Below are positions 36,064-49,371 of a stretch of 64,000 nucleotides of DNA, piece by piece. Position 1 is the first letter of the stretch. Each line of letters opens with the position of its first letter. The notes below the pieces were generated by a model. It made no database searches, was not told where the DNA came from, and was given only the letters and a program-made list of their open reading frames with translations. A program made the position numbers and the translations under genes. The DNA comes from Clitopilus passeckerianus (taxonomy: Eukaryota; Basidiomycota; Agaricomycetes; Agaricales; Entolomataceae), in NCBI GenBank assembly GCA_944990035.1, contig CALYLX010000126.1:2232001-2296000 (forward strand), read 5' to 3'.

Positions 36064-38812
36064 TCAAGACGACCCAAATACCTTCCCAAGATGGCTCCAG
36101 ACACGCCCAACAAAGCCTCCAGACACAGAAAAAGCCTCAGCCTCTCGTTTCTTCTCTTCCTCCTCCACGATCTTCAACAAATCCAGCGATCCCCTCCTCC
36201 CTTCGTCCTTTCTAACTTCCAAATCACCCACAACAGTAATTTGTGACTGAGTAGCAAGAAGAGCAGTTCTGGAAAACGTCCCATGCGCCAAGCAATGTTC
36301 TTTCTTCTTCGATTTCTCCGCCCCAGATCCAGCATCCAGCTTCACCGGGGTCTCTCCTCGAACACTATCCGCCGTCAAGTCAATCTTCCCCTTCCCAGCC
36401 TCCATTTTACGCCGAGCACGTATATGTTCAGGCCTGAGTCGGTACTCCGCATGTTGAGCAAAAAACGTCTTCTCAGCCATCCGTTCCTCAGGCCACGAAG
36501 CATCCCTCGGTACCCGGCGTCGCCTCCCACCAGGTACGCCTAGGAATTGCGAAGGGCTCAAAGGCGGACTAAATCCTCCCACAAGGGTAGGCGTCGAAGA
36601 GTCCGTAGGAGATACCAGAGTCTGTGTTGGCGAAAGAGGAGGGGTTGAGAATGGTAAGGGTGCAGGCCGTGAATGGCTAAACACATCGTTGGTCAAGGAT
36701 GAAGTGGGGTTCCCTAGGTCCGTTTCGAATGAGAATAGGCCGAGCTCGAATGCTTTGTTGCTCTCCGTCCGGCCGTCTTCAAAGACACTCGCATCTTCCG
36801 AGCCCTCCGAACCTCCGTTACTGGGCCAAGTACCACCAATAACGGCATCACCAATGTTCTGAACGGTCGGGTCTGGAGGTATCTGAGTCACCTCAGCCAG
36901 CTGTTGATAAAACGACGAAGGAATGATTGAGCCAGGGCGAACGGAAATGCAAGTGAGAGAAGGAGTAAGGCGTGCCCCAGGCGTTGGAAGAACTTGAAGT
37001 GACAGCGAGCGCCTGAGGCCGGGCAGAGAAGATAGTCTTGCTTGAGCGTCAGAAACCTCTTGTAATGCCGAGGGAGTGGGTTCTTGAGCAGGACCAATAG
37101 GTTCGGTGGTTCCTTCGGAAGAAGCCTCGTATAGAGCGCAGAAAACATCCTCGGGATACATGCGACGGTCGTAGGGATGAGATCCGAATGGAAAGTCTGA
37201 CCAGTCGATGGTTTGTATTGGCAAGTGGTTGAAGTCCTCTTCCTCGTCATCTCCAACGCCCCTCTCTTCCTTGACACATTCTCTTCCCTGGAAGACGGTC
37301 GTTTCTGTCGCGCCTCCCAAGGCAAACACCTTTGCCACCATCATCTTGAAAGCGCCATGAGTGGTGACGTGTCCAGGCTCATCCATCTTTGGTGAGGTGT
37401 ACCTGTAGGAAGGCAGAGGGTCGTTCCATTCCTCGTACATGACGCCGCGAAGTATTGGAGATGCAGGCAGGGGACCATTCGGCACCAGAGCAATGGAAGG
37501 GATCCAAGGAGCCTTGGACTTTTGGTTCTTGATCTTGTCCCAATTACTTCACGCGGAGCTTAGCTCTGCGTTCGGGTAGGACAAGTAGGAAGGTACTCAC
37601 AACCCACTGAAAAACGCATGATTCTTGATCTGTTCCATTGACAGGCGAGTACGAGTGTCCTTGGTCAATATCCCAATAAGAAGCGATCTCGCGTTGTCAG
37701 AAACCAGATCCATAGCATCAAATTCAACCGGTTTGTGCAGCACACAGAGGGTGATATCTGTACGGTTCTCATGATTGTTCCCGAAGGGCAGCTGTCCAAC
37801 GATACAAGTCAGCGAAACATTGCGAAAGACTGTGACTTCGATGCACATACACGTCCGGTCATCATCAGATACAGTATCGCACCAACAGACCACAAGTCCT
37901 CTTGGTCTCCATAATCCTTCCCCGCCGCCCTTTGCGGAGACATGAAATGTGGCGTGCCACAAATCTCGTTGGTTTTGAACTCAGGATTGGGTATGTCGGT
38001 AAAGAAGGCGCCGGATTCACAGTCAGGGTCGACATCGAAGACGAGTGCAGACGTGAGGGAGTCGAGAGCCTCGAATTCCTTTGGCGCATCGAACTTCTTA
38101 GCACATCCAAAAACCCGTTAGGCGAAGGTGGCCTTTTTCATTGATGAGGATATTGGTGGGTTTGATGTCGCGGTGGATGATACGATCCTTTCGGAGCTCT
38201 TCGACCATGAGGATCTTTGAGGTTGTCAGTGTTTGTTCAGAGAATAACTGGATAAATGGCTGACCATTTCAGCCCCGTAGAAACGAGAACGATCCTCATC
38301 GAAGGAGCCCGACTCAGATAACTCTTGTGCCAGATCGCCTCCTGGTAGAAAGTCCTAAGAGTTTATCTCGTTAGCCTGGGCATCAGGGATGCCGCTCGAA
38401 AATAGGTCCTTACCGTGATAATATAGTAGTTGCGAGTATCATGCCAGCTCGCTTTAACAGGTAACAAGAATGAGCCCTCTTTGGTAGCGATGAGCGTTTG
38501 GAGACGGCCTTCATTCGCTGCAGTATTAGGATCAACGGTAGCCTTCGGCACAACCTTCAAAGCGTATTCCTTGCTTGTCCTTATGTCTCTCGCCAAATAT
38601 ACGCTGCCGTTATCGCCACGCCTGAGGAACTTGAGGACATGGAAGTCATCCAGATTGCGCTGCACGACATTGAACTTGATAGAGCAGATACTGTTTCGTT
38701 GGCCTGGGATATGCTTTACGGAGTAGGAGGGGACGGGATGAAGCTGGAGTGATGGTCAGCCACGGCACGAAGAAAAAGCTTAGAGACAACTCACGGAACG
38801 GGAAACAGACAT
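36064..38812 (-). pseudogene. AGC-type Ser/Thr protein kinase with frame break at the DFG motif
   Basis: Exon 1 starts at the ATG at 38812 and joins KHIPGQRNSICSIKFNVVQ and then the N-lobe: an unusual glycine loop (RRGDNGSVYLARD), the VAIK-type Lys in ALKVVPK and the catalytic loop HRDIKPTN. At about 38110-38125 the frame reads HLRLTGFWMC and stops. If one T of a five-T run is skipped, the chain continues GCAKKFDAPKEFEA, then EICGTPHFMSPQRAAGKDYGDQEDLWSVGAILYLM, GQLPFGNN and NHAFFSGL. A very long Ser/Pro-rich C-terminal region to 36064 follows with no further break. The DFG Asp position is Gly. All other exons are intact, so the lesion is recent or is an assembly error. It resembles basidiomycete AGC-like kinases, and the pathway is unknown. 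Confidence 0.65.
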
Positions 38813-39661
38813 CGAAGCTAGCCAGGGGCTGAGTATACTAAGGTCGCGCCTCGAGTTGCTGAACGTGAGAGGCTACTAATGCCAAGCCCTTGTGCGTGTG
38901 GGTGGTTCAGTCAAGAGAGAGAGGGATATATCGTTCTCATATGTAACAAATGAATGCCCCTTAGTCCTTGACCAAACGGTGCCATTGGAGTAGGCAGTTC
39001 AAAACGAAATGGTGGTTGATGTTAAGACGCGTGTTCCCGATTTGGAACGCATTTGTTGGCCTGTGTTATTGACGCGTCTGGTTGGCCATTGGCATGTACC
39101 CGTATTTTTAGCAAAATCTTCGTTGCATAGACGCCCCGATGACGGCACATATACCGAGATAATCAATGGCGGAGGCATTTCCGAGCTATTCAACACGACC
39201 TAATCAGCGGTAAAATGTGGATAGGGGGCCAGTCCAAGCCCGGAGTGTGAGCACGTCAAGTATACGTGGAACAGGGGATTGCAAAGTCTCCCAGAGTGTG
39301 ATTGTGTCTGGCGGGTCATCAGACAGAATTTTAGACAGAATGCCATGCGGAATCTTGGGAAATCCAGAGCTGATGAAACTGTTGTGCTCCAGTTTGCGCA
39401 GTCTTGTCGTGATATCCGAGTCTTTTGGGTAGTCAAATAGTAGTTTCTTGGCCTACAAGGCTTCTTTTCGCCGGCGAGAGGAATAATAATTGCTCTCGTC
39501 GCTTGGAAAAGCTTCTGGCCGTCAAACGCCGTGGTTGTATGGTGCAGGAGGGACGAATACCCGAGAGCTTACATAATCGAGGTGTTCTTGACCTTTGATT
39601 GGATTGGTCGCTGTAGGTCACCAACACAAGTTTCCGCCGTCGCCTCCAAGTGCTGTCAGCG
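38813..39661. other. Intergenic stretch between divergent kinase and SMI1-like genes
   Basis: Nothing beyond the two promoters is evident. Short frames on both strands have no recognisable content. Confidence 0.5.
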
Positions 39662-41930
39662 ATGAATTGGTTGTCTTCGCTGTTCTCGTCGTCGAGCTCA
39701 AAGAGACAAGCGTTCTCGACAACACATGACGCCTTTTCACTGCCAACCTCTTCACCAACCTTCCATCCCCATCCCGACGCCTTCAATCCTGACGCACTGA
39801 ATACGCCAGAACTGGACTCTGTCAATTCACCGTCCTATACCTATCCGCCGCAAGGTGGTTCTGGTACATATGGCTATGTGCCAACGTCGTAAGAGATTCT
39901 TTACCTGATAGGAAGACAAAAAACCTAATATGAGCCTGTGACTTCATCATAGCGCTGGCCTGAGTTCCCGTCCTGCCTCAGCATCATTACTACCAATGCA
40001 TCATGACCGGTCTCATGGTCCAATGTCACCTTCTCAAAACTACCCTCCTCTTTCCCATACCTGGAATCGCATACGCACATGGCTAAATCGTGAATACCCA
40101 GAACTTGGTGATACCCTCAACTACGGTATCACGCCCCAAGACCTTGCCGAGATAGAGCTCCAATTCGGGTTCGCACTACCCGCCGCTATTCGCGAATCTT
40201 ATACATGCTGTGACGGCCAAGAACCAGAGTCTGCCGCTGGATGCTCTGAGGGTCTCTTTTTTGGACTCAAGCTCTTACCCCTTGAAAACGTCCTCGAGGA
40301 ATGGAGGTTCTGGCGAGAAGTGGATCAAGACCCGTTGACCGGCGCCAATCCTCAACTCAAGGAAATCATGCAGTCTATTCCTCCGGGTTGGATCCGTAGA
40401 GAATACTCGCAGCGTGGATGGATTCCGCTCATTGCTGATAAAGTTGGCAATTACGTGGGTGTTGACCTCAGCCCGGACGAACAGGGTTCAATAGGACAAG
40501 TCATCGTTTTCGGTCGGGACTTCGATACCAAAGTCGTTCTCTTTAGAGGAGATGGCACAAATGGCTGGGCAAGGTGGCTCGCTGCATTTATAGACGAGTT
40601 GGAGACCGGGGAGGGCGTAGAGGTCGGGAATGGTAGTGAGGGTTCGTCGGACAGCGAAGACGAGTTAGGATACGAGAGCTATTTCTACGATGGCACTGGA
40701 CGAGGGCAAGGGGATGGAGGAGGAGACACGGTCAAGGCTCTCCGTCTGACAGGGGAGTACCGTGGGTGGAATGTGCTAGAGGCTTGGGCTGATCGCAGTC
40801 TACGGAGGTGGCATGATGCTGGTGTCATAACCGACACCTCTTTGCTTCCACTAGAAGAAGAGGCTAAGGTAAAACGTATTTCCTATACTATTACTCATTG
40901 TTCTCATCGTATCTCTTAGGGGCCCATCACCATTGTCCAGGACGATGTCACCGCTTCCGCTGGTATCCCTATTCTAGCAGATGTGGATGAACCCATTCCT
41001 CCTCCAAGCGTTATCAAGACAGTTGAAACAGCTTCTCAGGAGGCTCCTGTTAAAGCTGTACCTAAAATCCATGTCACACGTGCTCCCGCCCCAAGACCAG
41101 TGGAACTCCCCCTCCCTCAAGATATCCTCCCCATCGCTGAATCGCCCCACTCATCCTTTGATGAGGACCTCGAATCCGGGCGGAGCCCAGGAATGCGCGA
41201 AGTCGCTCAGGAATCCCCCAATCTCCTGCTCAACTCTCCTCCACCAGCATCCAGTACATCATCCCCTGAAACCAGGTACACGCCTTCATCCCAACACCCA
41301 CGGTCTGAAGCAGCGCCCGAGAACGAGGTTCCTGCAGGTAGAGGTCTGGGCGTGACAAGACTCGGTTCTCCCGCTGGAGAGACTGCTTCAGATTCAACCG
41401 GCTCCCCAAAGTCGGCGGCACCGATTCCGGACTTGCTCACCGATCCTGCACCTGCTGCTTTGGAAACCACCAAGCCTATCGAGCCCACGTCGTCAACACC
41501 ACTGATAATCTCTGCTCCTCCTGCTAAACGAATAGAAAAGAGGACGCATGTTATTTCGGATAGCATTGCTAGTGAGACGGATCTTGATGCCGAGCTTGCT
41601 GCTACCATAAGGTTGGTTGGTGGCGCAGGTGCAGCTGGTGTTATTAACGAAGTACAGACGGAGGAGCCTGAACCTGAACAGGTTGAGGATAACGGAGTTG
41701 ATGAAAACGGGATGAAGGTCACGAAGGAGAACGGTGTTAAGGACAAGGATTCGGACACTGCGTCAATTTCTTCAATCGCTTCTGACGCATCAGGCAAGAA
41801 TGGCAAGTCCCACAAGAAGACCAAGAGCGGGTTGGCTAAACTGAAGAGGTTCTCTAACCTTGTCCCGAAGAGGAAGGATTCGACGAGCAGCTTGAAGAGT
41901 TCAGCTGCTCCTTCTACCCCTCCACTTTGA
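39662..41930 (+). CDS. SMI1/KNR4 family cell-wall assembly regulator
   Basis: SMI1/KNR4 proteins are largely disordered hubs linked to cell-wall synthesis and cell-integrity signalling in yeasts. The start is the ATG at 39662 (MNWLSSLFSSSSSKRQ). After one intron comes the SMI1/KNR4 domain: TWNRIRTWLNREYPELGDTL, LAEIELQFGFALPAAIRESY and GLFFGLKLLPLENVLEEW. WIPLIADKVGNYVGVDLSP, VIVFGRDFDTKVVLFR and WARWLAAFIDELE complete it. An intron at about 40870-40918 leads to a long Pro/Ser/Glu-rich tail with Lys-rich motifs close to the stop (KSHKKTKSGLAKLKRFS). The domain is complete. Tail length and composition vary widely in this family. Confidence 0.92.
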
Positions 41931-42358
41931 TTCGCTCTTTACCTTGTATTCCCCGTTCTCGGCTTTTGCTTCTTGCTAATTATTATTCGAACTGGACTCG
42001 ACACCTACCTACATCACATCAGATCACATTGTTTTCCCCTCCTTGTGCCAGTGCGAACTCGTACTTGGTTTGTTCTTCATAAACATCCTTCACTTTGCAT
42101 GTTTTACAAAGTGATTATGTTTCATACCCCCTTTGCGATCCAATTATCGGTACTACGTATACAACATACGGTTAATAGAATTTTTCTGCAGGTTCACCCG
42201 CAGCTCCCCGTACCAAGCGAACCAGTTTAACGTTTTTGTGCGGATCGTGCGCTTGTGAAGTGGCGCCACGTGACCGTAAATACAAGCAGGTCCTCGTGCT
42301 CTGGCGCGGTTGCAAGTTCGTTTCTGTTCGTCGACGCGTTCAACGCGCACGTCGCACA
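41931..42358. other. Intergenic stretch between SMI1-like and ALDH genes
   Basis: This is the 3' flank of the SMI1-like gene and the promoter of the ALDH gene. I see no other feature. Confidence 0.5.
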
Positions 42359-44755
<2,397 letters not shown>

Positions 44756-45339
44756 CCGGACATTTCAGAATGTTCAATGTGGGGATACCTTACTTCGAGT
44801 TCGGGTTTGAGCGAGAGGAGAACGCCCTCCAAGGTCCGCCTTCCACACGCCAGAGGGGTGATATGGCACGTCTACGATAATCATGAACTTCATTTACCAT
44901 TAGGTTATTATCTAATGCTGCACAATAAATTTGTTTATCTATTTCAACATCCTCGCGGGTTCTCTTAATGCTCATTGCACTGATGTACACGCTACATCCA
45001 TACTACGCGTTGTACAATGTCATTAACTACCTTCATCTATAATCAACGGTTCTTCTGGTTCTTCTCACAGAGTTCGTAATGCTGACGATCGTGACGTTAG
45101 AATTCTCGACCTCAAACGTCAAATCGAAGAAATGAACGCTCAGGTCGTAACACCGATATGATTTAAATTAGGTACAATGTTATTATATCAATGGCAGAGA
45201 ATTGTAGTATAGTGGTAGGGGACTGTATTGTAGTAGAATGAATATAGGTTCAGTTGTTGCATGGTCTAACACGGGCTTGGACATAGAAAGAATCATGACA
45301 GTGGCGAGGACGACAGATGATCTCTCAGCCGGGGAAAAT
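44756..45339. other. Intergenic stretch between convergent ALDH and orphan genes
   Basis: I see nothing here except 3' flanking DNA of two convergent genes. Confidence 0.5.
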
Positions 45340-46858
45340 CTATAAACGCGGGCGTTTCGTGGGGGGTGGGGCATTTTCCTTGTCCTCGTCATTGAGAGCT
45401 GAACGCTTGCGTTTAGGGCCGCTTTTCCATGGCGCAGCTGCCAGCTTCTTAAGTCTGTGTTGCTCTTTGTCGTCGTCCCTGAAAGAAACATTCAGCATGG
45501 ATGCTTGAAATTTCGTTATTTGTACGCACTTAAATGTATTCCATTTTCCATTGCAAACCGGATCTGCGGAGCCAGATAGTCGTCGCACCACTTGTCTGAT
45601 TCGGCTTGAGTAGCCGATTGCACGCTGTGGAAAACGAGGACCTCATGAGGGTCGCCACTTGCATGTTCTGTAACAGACTCTTGGAAAATGCATCGGCATC
45701 GTAGGCGCTCCCAAAGACCAAACTTGTTGTAAGAGCTGATAGAACACCCTGGGAGATGATAATCAGCTCTCAGCCTTGGCTGATATCTGCACAACACTCG
45801 CCTTGAAATCACTCCCTTTGATTGACTGAATTTGTGGCTCCAGAACGGTTTGCATCGTTTTCGATACCAAGTGGTACGCTGATGCATCTCCCCCCCCCCC
45901 CATGCGCTCAGTCGCACTTGATCTCTTTTCAAATGATTTTTTTCCAGGAGCGGCCGATATGGCGGGTATGGCCTGCCGCAGTTTCCCGCCCTGGACCGGT
46001 TAATGAGAGCAATCTGAAGCCTGTCGAAGACTGTGTTAGAACCGGATGCCCTTTTCCGATGCCCGAGCTTTATGTTTCCCGGATGGGCAGTGATTTGCCC
46101 TTCTTGGGTAAAGGGAATACTGAACTCTAGAAATTGGGCCTTGAGGTGGGCGGGTTTGATGCCAATAACGTCTTTGTCGCTAAGGATCTTGTTTGCAACT
46201 TTGTAGCCCTTGGAAGCCATTTTGTAATCAGCATCTGTGGCTACATTGGCGACATCTTCCTCCTTAGGAATGTCTGGAGAACTGGAGGGAGCCACTATAG
46301 GGGGTTGGGCGGTTCTTGAGAGCTGATAGGCAGCATCCATCCTACAATAAACTTTAAGCCTGAGACCGGTGTCAGCATAAAGGAAACTGCACCTTGCGAT
46401 TGCCAACTTTAAGGCAGGCTTTCTAATCGTTGCTAACATCTTCTTCGGGTCTGCAGATTGATCAAGTATCCGGGCGATCGCACAGTCTGGGTCTGTCGTA
46501 TCTCTGCCTTGTCTTGCCGCATACGCTAACATCCCCGCCTTTGTGAGATCGTCTTCGAGGACACGCTCGACAGCCTTTTGACAGGGTAAATGACCAGAGA
46601 AGTATATCGCTAATCGAAAGGAGATCACCGCACCACATTCCATCCCAGGGGCTTGTCCCCGTATTCGTCGAGCGAATAATGACGGTGATGATGGCGTATT
46701 GTATGACCAGCCACAGCAGCATCCACGGCGTGGTTGTAAGGTGAACCGTCGAGCTCGCACTTGTTTGTCTTCCTGTCGAAGACGCGATCAAGTTCCGTTA
46801 TAAGTTCGCTCAAGTCGACGCCCGCGTCCACATAGGCCTTTTCAACAATTTCTGACAT
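45340..46858 (-). CDS. Orphan protein of unknown function
   Basis: I do not recognise a domain. The start is the ATG at 46858 (MSEIVEKAYVDAGVDLSELI). A possible 59-nt intron joins LGWN-V to AVERVLEDDLTKAGMLAYAARQ and a helical region with MLATIRKPALKLAIARCSF. Around 45516-46150 the frame is less protein-like and includes a run of twelve C on the plus strand (45890-45901), read as G on the coding strand. A last exon after a splice near 45500-45530 is basic (RLKKLAAAPWKSGPKRKRS) and ends KRPRL, suggestive of nuclear localisation. Exon borders between these parts are uncertain, and the homopolymer makes the frame doubtful. It could be a lineage-specific gene or partly decayed. Confidence 0.5.
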
Positions 46859-47691
46859 AATCGCTTTGAAGAGAAGTCCTAGAAATCGCCTGCGTTCAAC
46901 GCTGGGAGCCTCTCAGAGGCCAGAAATAAGTAGAAAGAATGTGTAAAGACGGAAAGAGACTAGGAAAAGGAACGATACCACCATTCTACGAAGCCGTAGT
47001 TGAGTGTAAGAATTACCTAAGCATCTGACAGTGGAATGACGCAGAGCCTAAAGACAACCGTACAATGCAATGGCAAAACGCTTGAACTCTTGTGCATTAA
47101 GCGAGAACCTGCAGATAATATACAACCGGCTTATCCTACAGATTGCAAGCACATCACTGGGAACAACATCTCCTAAATTCCCAGCTAAGTATGCACACAG
47201 ATCAAGGGTTCTAGAAGCAAAGTCCTAAGCGATATCATCACAGATAGCCTGACTTGGTATTATAATTTCAGCCGCAACACTCCGGGTCCGACCTCAGGTT
47301 TGATACGGATACCTTTGCGTAACAAAGTCGTGAGGAGGCCAGCCAAGAGCCTATTGTGATACAGGTAAATCTCGAGAATAACGGCGCGTTTCTTGAAAGA
47401 ATAGGCTTAGATTTGGTATGTCATATTCTGCATATCCCCGCATCCCGTCATAAGATATTTGGTGCTTTTGTTTTGCTTTGGTATATCGTCAGTGTGACAG
47501 ACAGCGCTCGGAGTTGTTCTATTGACGGTTGAGTGCTGAGTGCTGAGCACTGAGCCTCCAGCGTTCACGCAAAGAACTCGGTTTGGGAAGAACATGCAAT
47601 CTAGCGATACTCTGACAACGCCATCCTTCTTCTCATCAGCACTGCGTAGTATCTGCAAAAAGGCGTTCACCTGACCCGTACACGAGATCAT

Positions 47692-47983
47692 GTGCTTTCT
47701 GTGAAGTTTCATCCCAATTTTAATGTTTAGCACCACCGTCGACGAGTTCCTATCGTGTCGTGCTTCGGCCGGGTCCACTTCACGGCGCTCTACGAACAAT
47801 CAGGGTCCAGTAGAAGTCTAGCTTCCACCGGGATTGCTCCAGCCCTTCAAAGCAGCAGAAATCGTAGTGCAGGTTCATGGAACCACCAAGGGATGTATAC
47901 ATATGCTGTGATTAAACGCTACGGCAAGTCTTCCTCATTTCGGTCAGCCAATAAGGTGGCTAACTTGGGGGCGAATTGCTAGG
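47692..47983 (+). repeat. Dispersed ~300-bp repeat, forward copy A
   Basis: It begins TGCTTTCTGTGAAGTTTCAT and ends in CATTTCGGTCAGCC followed by GGTGGCTAACTTGG. It matches the reverse complement of 58957-59235 over its whole length. Across about 107 bp (47692-47798) there are only about seven differences from that copy, including the shared block GTGAAGTGGACCCGGCCGAA when read on the minus strand. Confidence 0.8.
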
Positions 47984-48469
47984 GGAGTGTGTCGGGCCGA
48001 CTAAAGCCTGAGCCTGAGGGCGTACGGCAGTGAACCTTTCCTGTAGCTGACTTCCAGGTACACACATGTCCGTAGCGGCCTCAGGAATGCGCCTTGGCTT
48101 TCAAATGCCGAAGAGTAATTTTAAACCGACTGCACATCAGGGAAGATGGAAGTCGAGTATCAGACAGTGGCTGGCTTCATCCTCTGTCCTCTTCCGCGCC
48201 ACGGCCTATAATCGTGTAACGTAAGGGACGCTTTGCAGAAAACCCTTCTCTGGATGCTTTTTTCCTCTTCCGCAGTCGCCCTCTCCAGGTCTGGGGAGAG
48301 TCTTTCCGATCTAGGCGAAGGCGCCCATCGTACTCATTCAGATTTCAGATCGGGAGTCAATAAATACACTCGCTGAGATCCATTGCTCTTTTCGATGCTC
48401 ATCCTTTTTAAGATCGCCAACGAGTTACGTACCGGGGAAAGGTCCACGGTCCCGGCCATCATGTCATAC

Positions 48470-48640
48470 TCTACCGGTGTGCGAGGAAAGTCAGGACTTC
48501 CCCAGAATAGCTGAAGCCCTTCAAAACAGAAGAACTCGCAGTACAGGTCTACCGAATACAAGGGTTCATCGTGAACTATGGTTCAACGTTACAGCCGGAT
48601 TTCCTCGGTTCAGCCAGCTAAGAAAGTGCCGGTCGGTTGA
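48470..48640 (+). repeat. Dispersed ~300-bp repeat, partial forward copy B
   Basis: Only the 3' part of the family is recognisable: AGCCCTTCAAAACAGAAGAACTCGCAGTAC, split here by substitutions, then GGTTCAACGTTAC and GGTTCAGCCAGCTAAGAAAGTG. It is more diverged than copies A and C. Confidence 0.55.
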
Positions 48641-48904
48641 CTGTTCTCCACTCTGATGGTTTGCAGGAGGTTTGCTTACGATGTTGTAGCGACTGAAAGT
48701 ATGACCAATTGCGACTGTATCAGCAACGTGAAATTAGGTACGAAGGTTCGCCATTGCAATCCTCGATATAAAAATACTTCTGAAGTGAGCAGGGATACTA
48801 TGGCCCAGGTCACGACGGTCGACTTTGGAAGTTACTAGCACTTGGATCCCGATACACTAGGAAATCGACCCCCAGGCCTAACCCCTGCTCATACACTGGT
48901 CTAT

Positions 48905-49200
48905 GAGAACCTTTGCTTTCTGGTGAAGTTTCGTACCCTTATCTATGTACCATACCCGTTGGCGAATCCGTAGAACAGACACGCCACAGACGGGGTCGAC
49001 TCGACGGCAATTACGAACAACCGGTGTGCAGGTGAAGTCAATTCTTCGGCTCCTGGATTGCTCAAGCCTTGAAAGCAGTGGAATTCGCAGTGCAGGTTTC
49101 TCAACCCTCCAAGTATTGTTAATGGTACATCTAGTTCAACGTCACGACCGGGCTTTCTCATTTCGGTCAGCCGATAGGGTGGCTAACTTGGTTTCAAAGC
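48905..49200 (+). repeat. Dispersed ~300-bp repeat, forward copy C
   Basis: It begins CCTTTGCTTTCTGGTGAAG. It carries GATTGCTCAAGCCTTGAAAG and GAATTCGCAGTGCAGGTT, and ends TCATTTCGGTCAGCCGATAG and GGTGGCTAACTTGG. Order and orientation match copy A. Confidence 0.7.
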
Positions 49201-49371
49201 GCCGTGAGGCTGGCACCAGACATTCACCGAAGCAAAGCACGGGACAATGAACTGGAATGCACCTAGTCTCCTAAAGCAGACGAAAACGTAGTATGCCTTA
49301 TAGCATCCACTCGAATACAGTGCGATATGTGAGTGGACAATGGTATTCCATGTTTCGCCTCACTCCTACTC

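Larger units (their letters stand above)
46859..49371. other. Gene-free stretch with forward cluster of a dispersed repeat
   Basis: There is no supportable gene. It contains three related repeat copies in one orientation (separate entries). A small GTGCTGAG-type tandem repeat with a palindrome lies at about 47525-47555. Open frames here overlap the repeats and recur in opposite orientation at 58.5-59.7 kb, so they are repeat sequence and not genes. Confidence 0.6.

Noticed and set aside
41207..41824. A 205-codon minus-strand frame over the SMI1-like tail
   Set aside because: It is a low-complexity shadow of the real Pro/Ser/Glu-rich plus-strand tail.
47407..47799. Possible protein beginning MFVERREVDPAEARHDRN, also seen at 59126-59371
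   Set aside because: Both belong to the dispersed repeat. Frames diverge outside the repeat core and contain stops in other copies, so it is not a gene family on present evidence.
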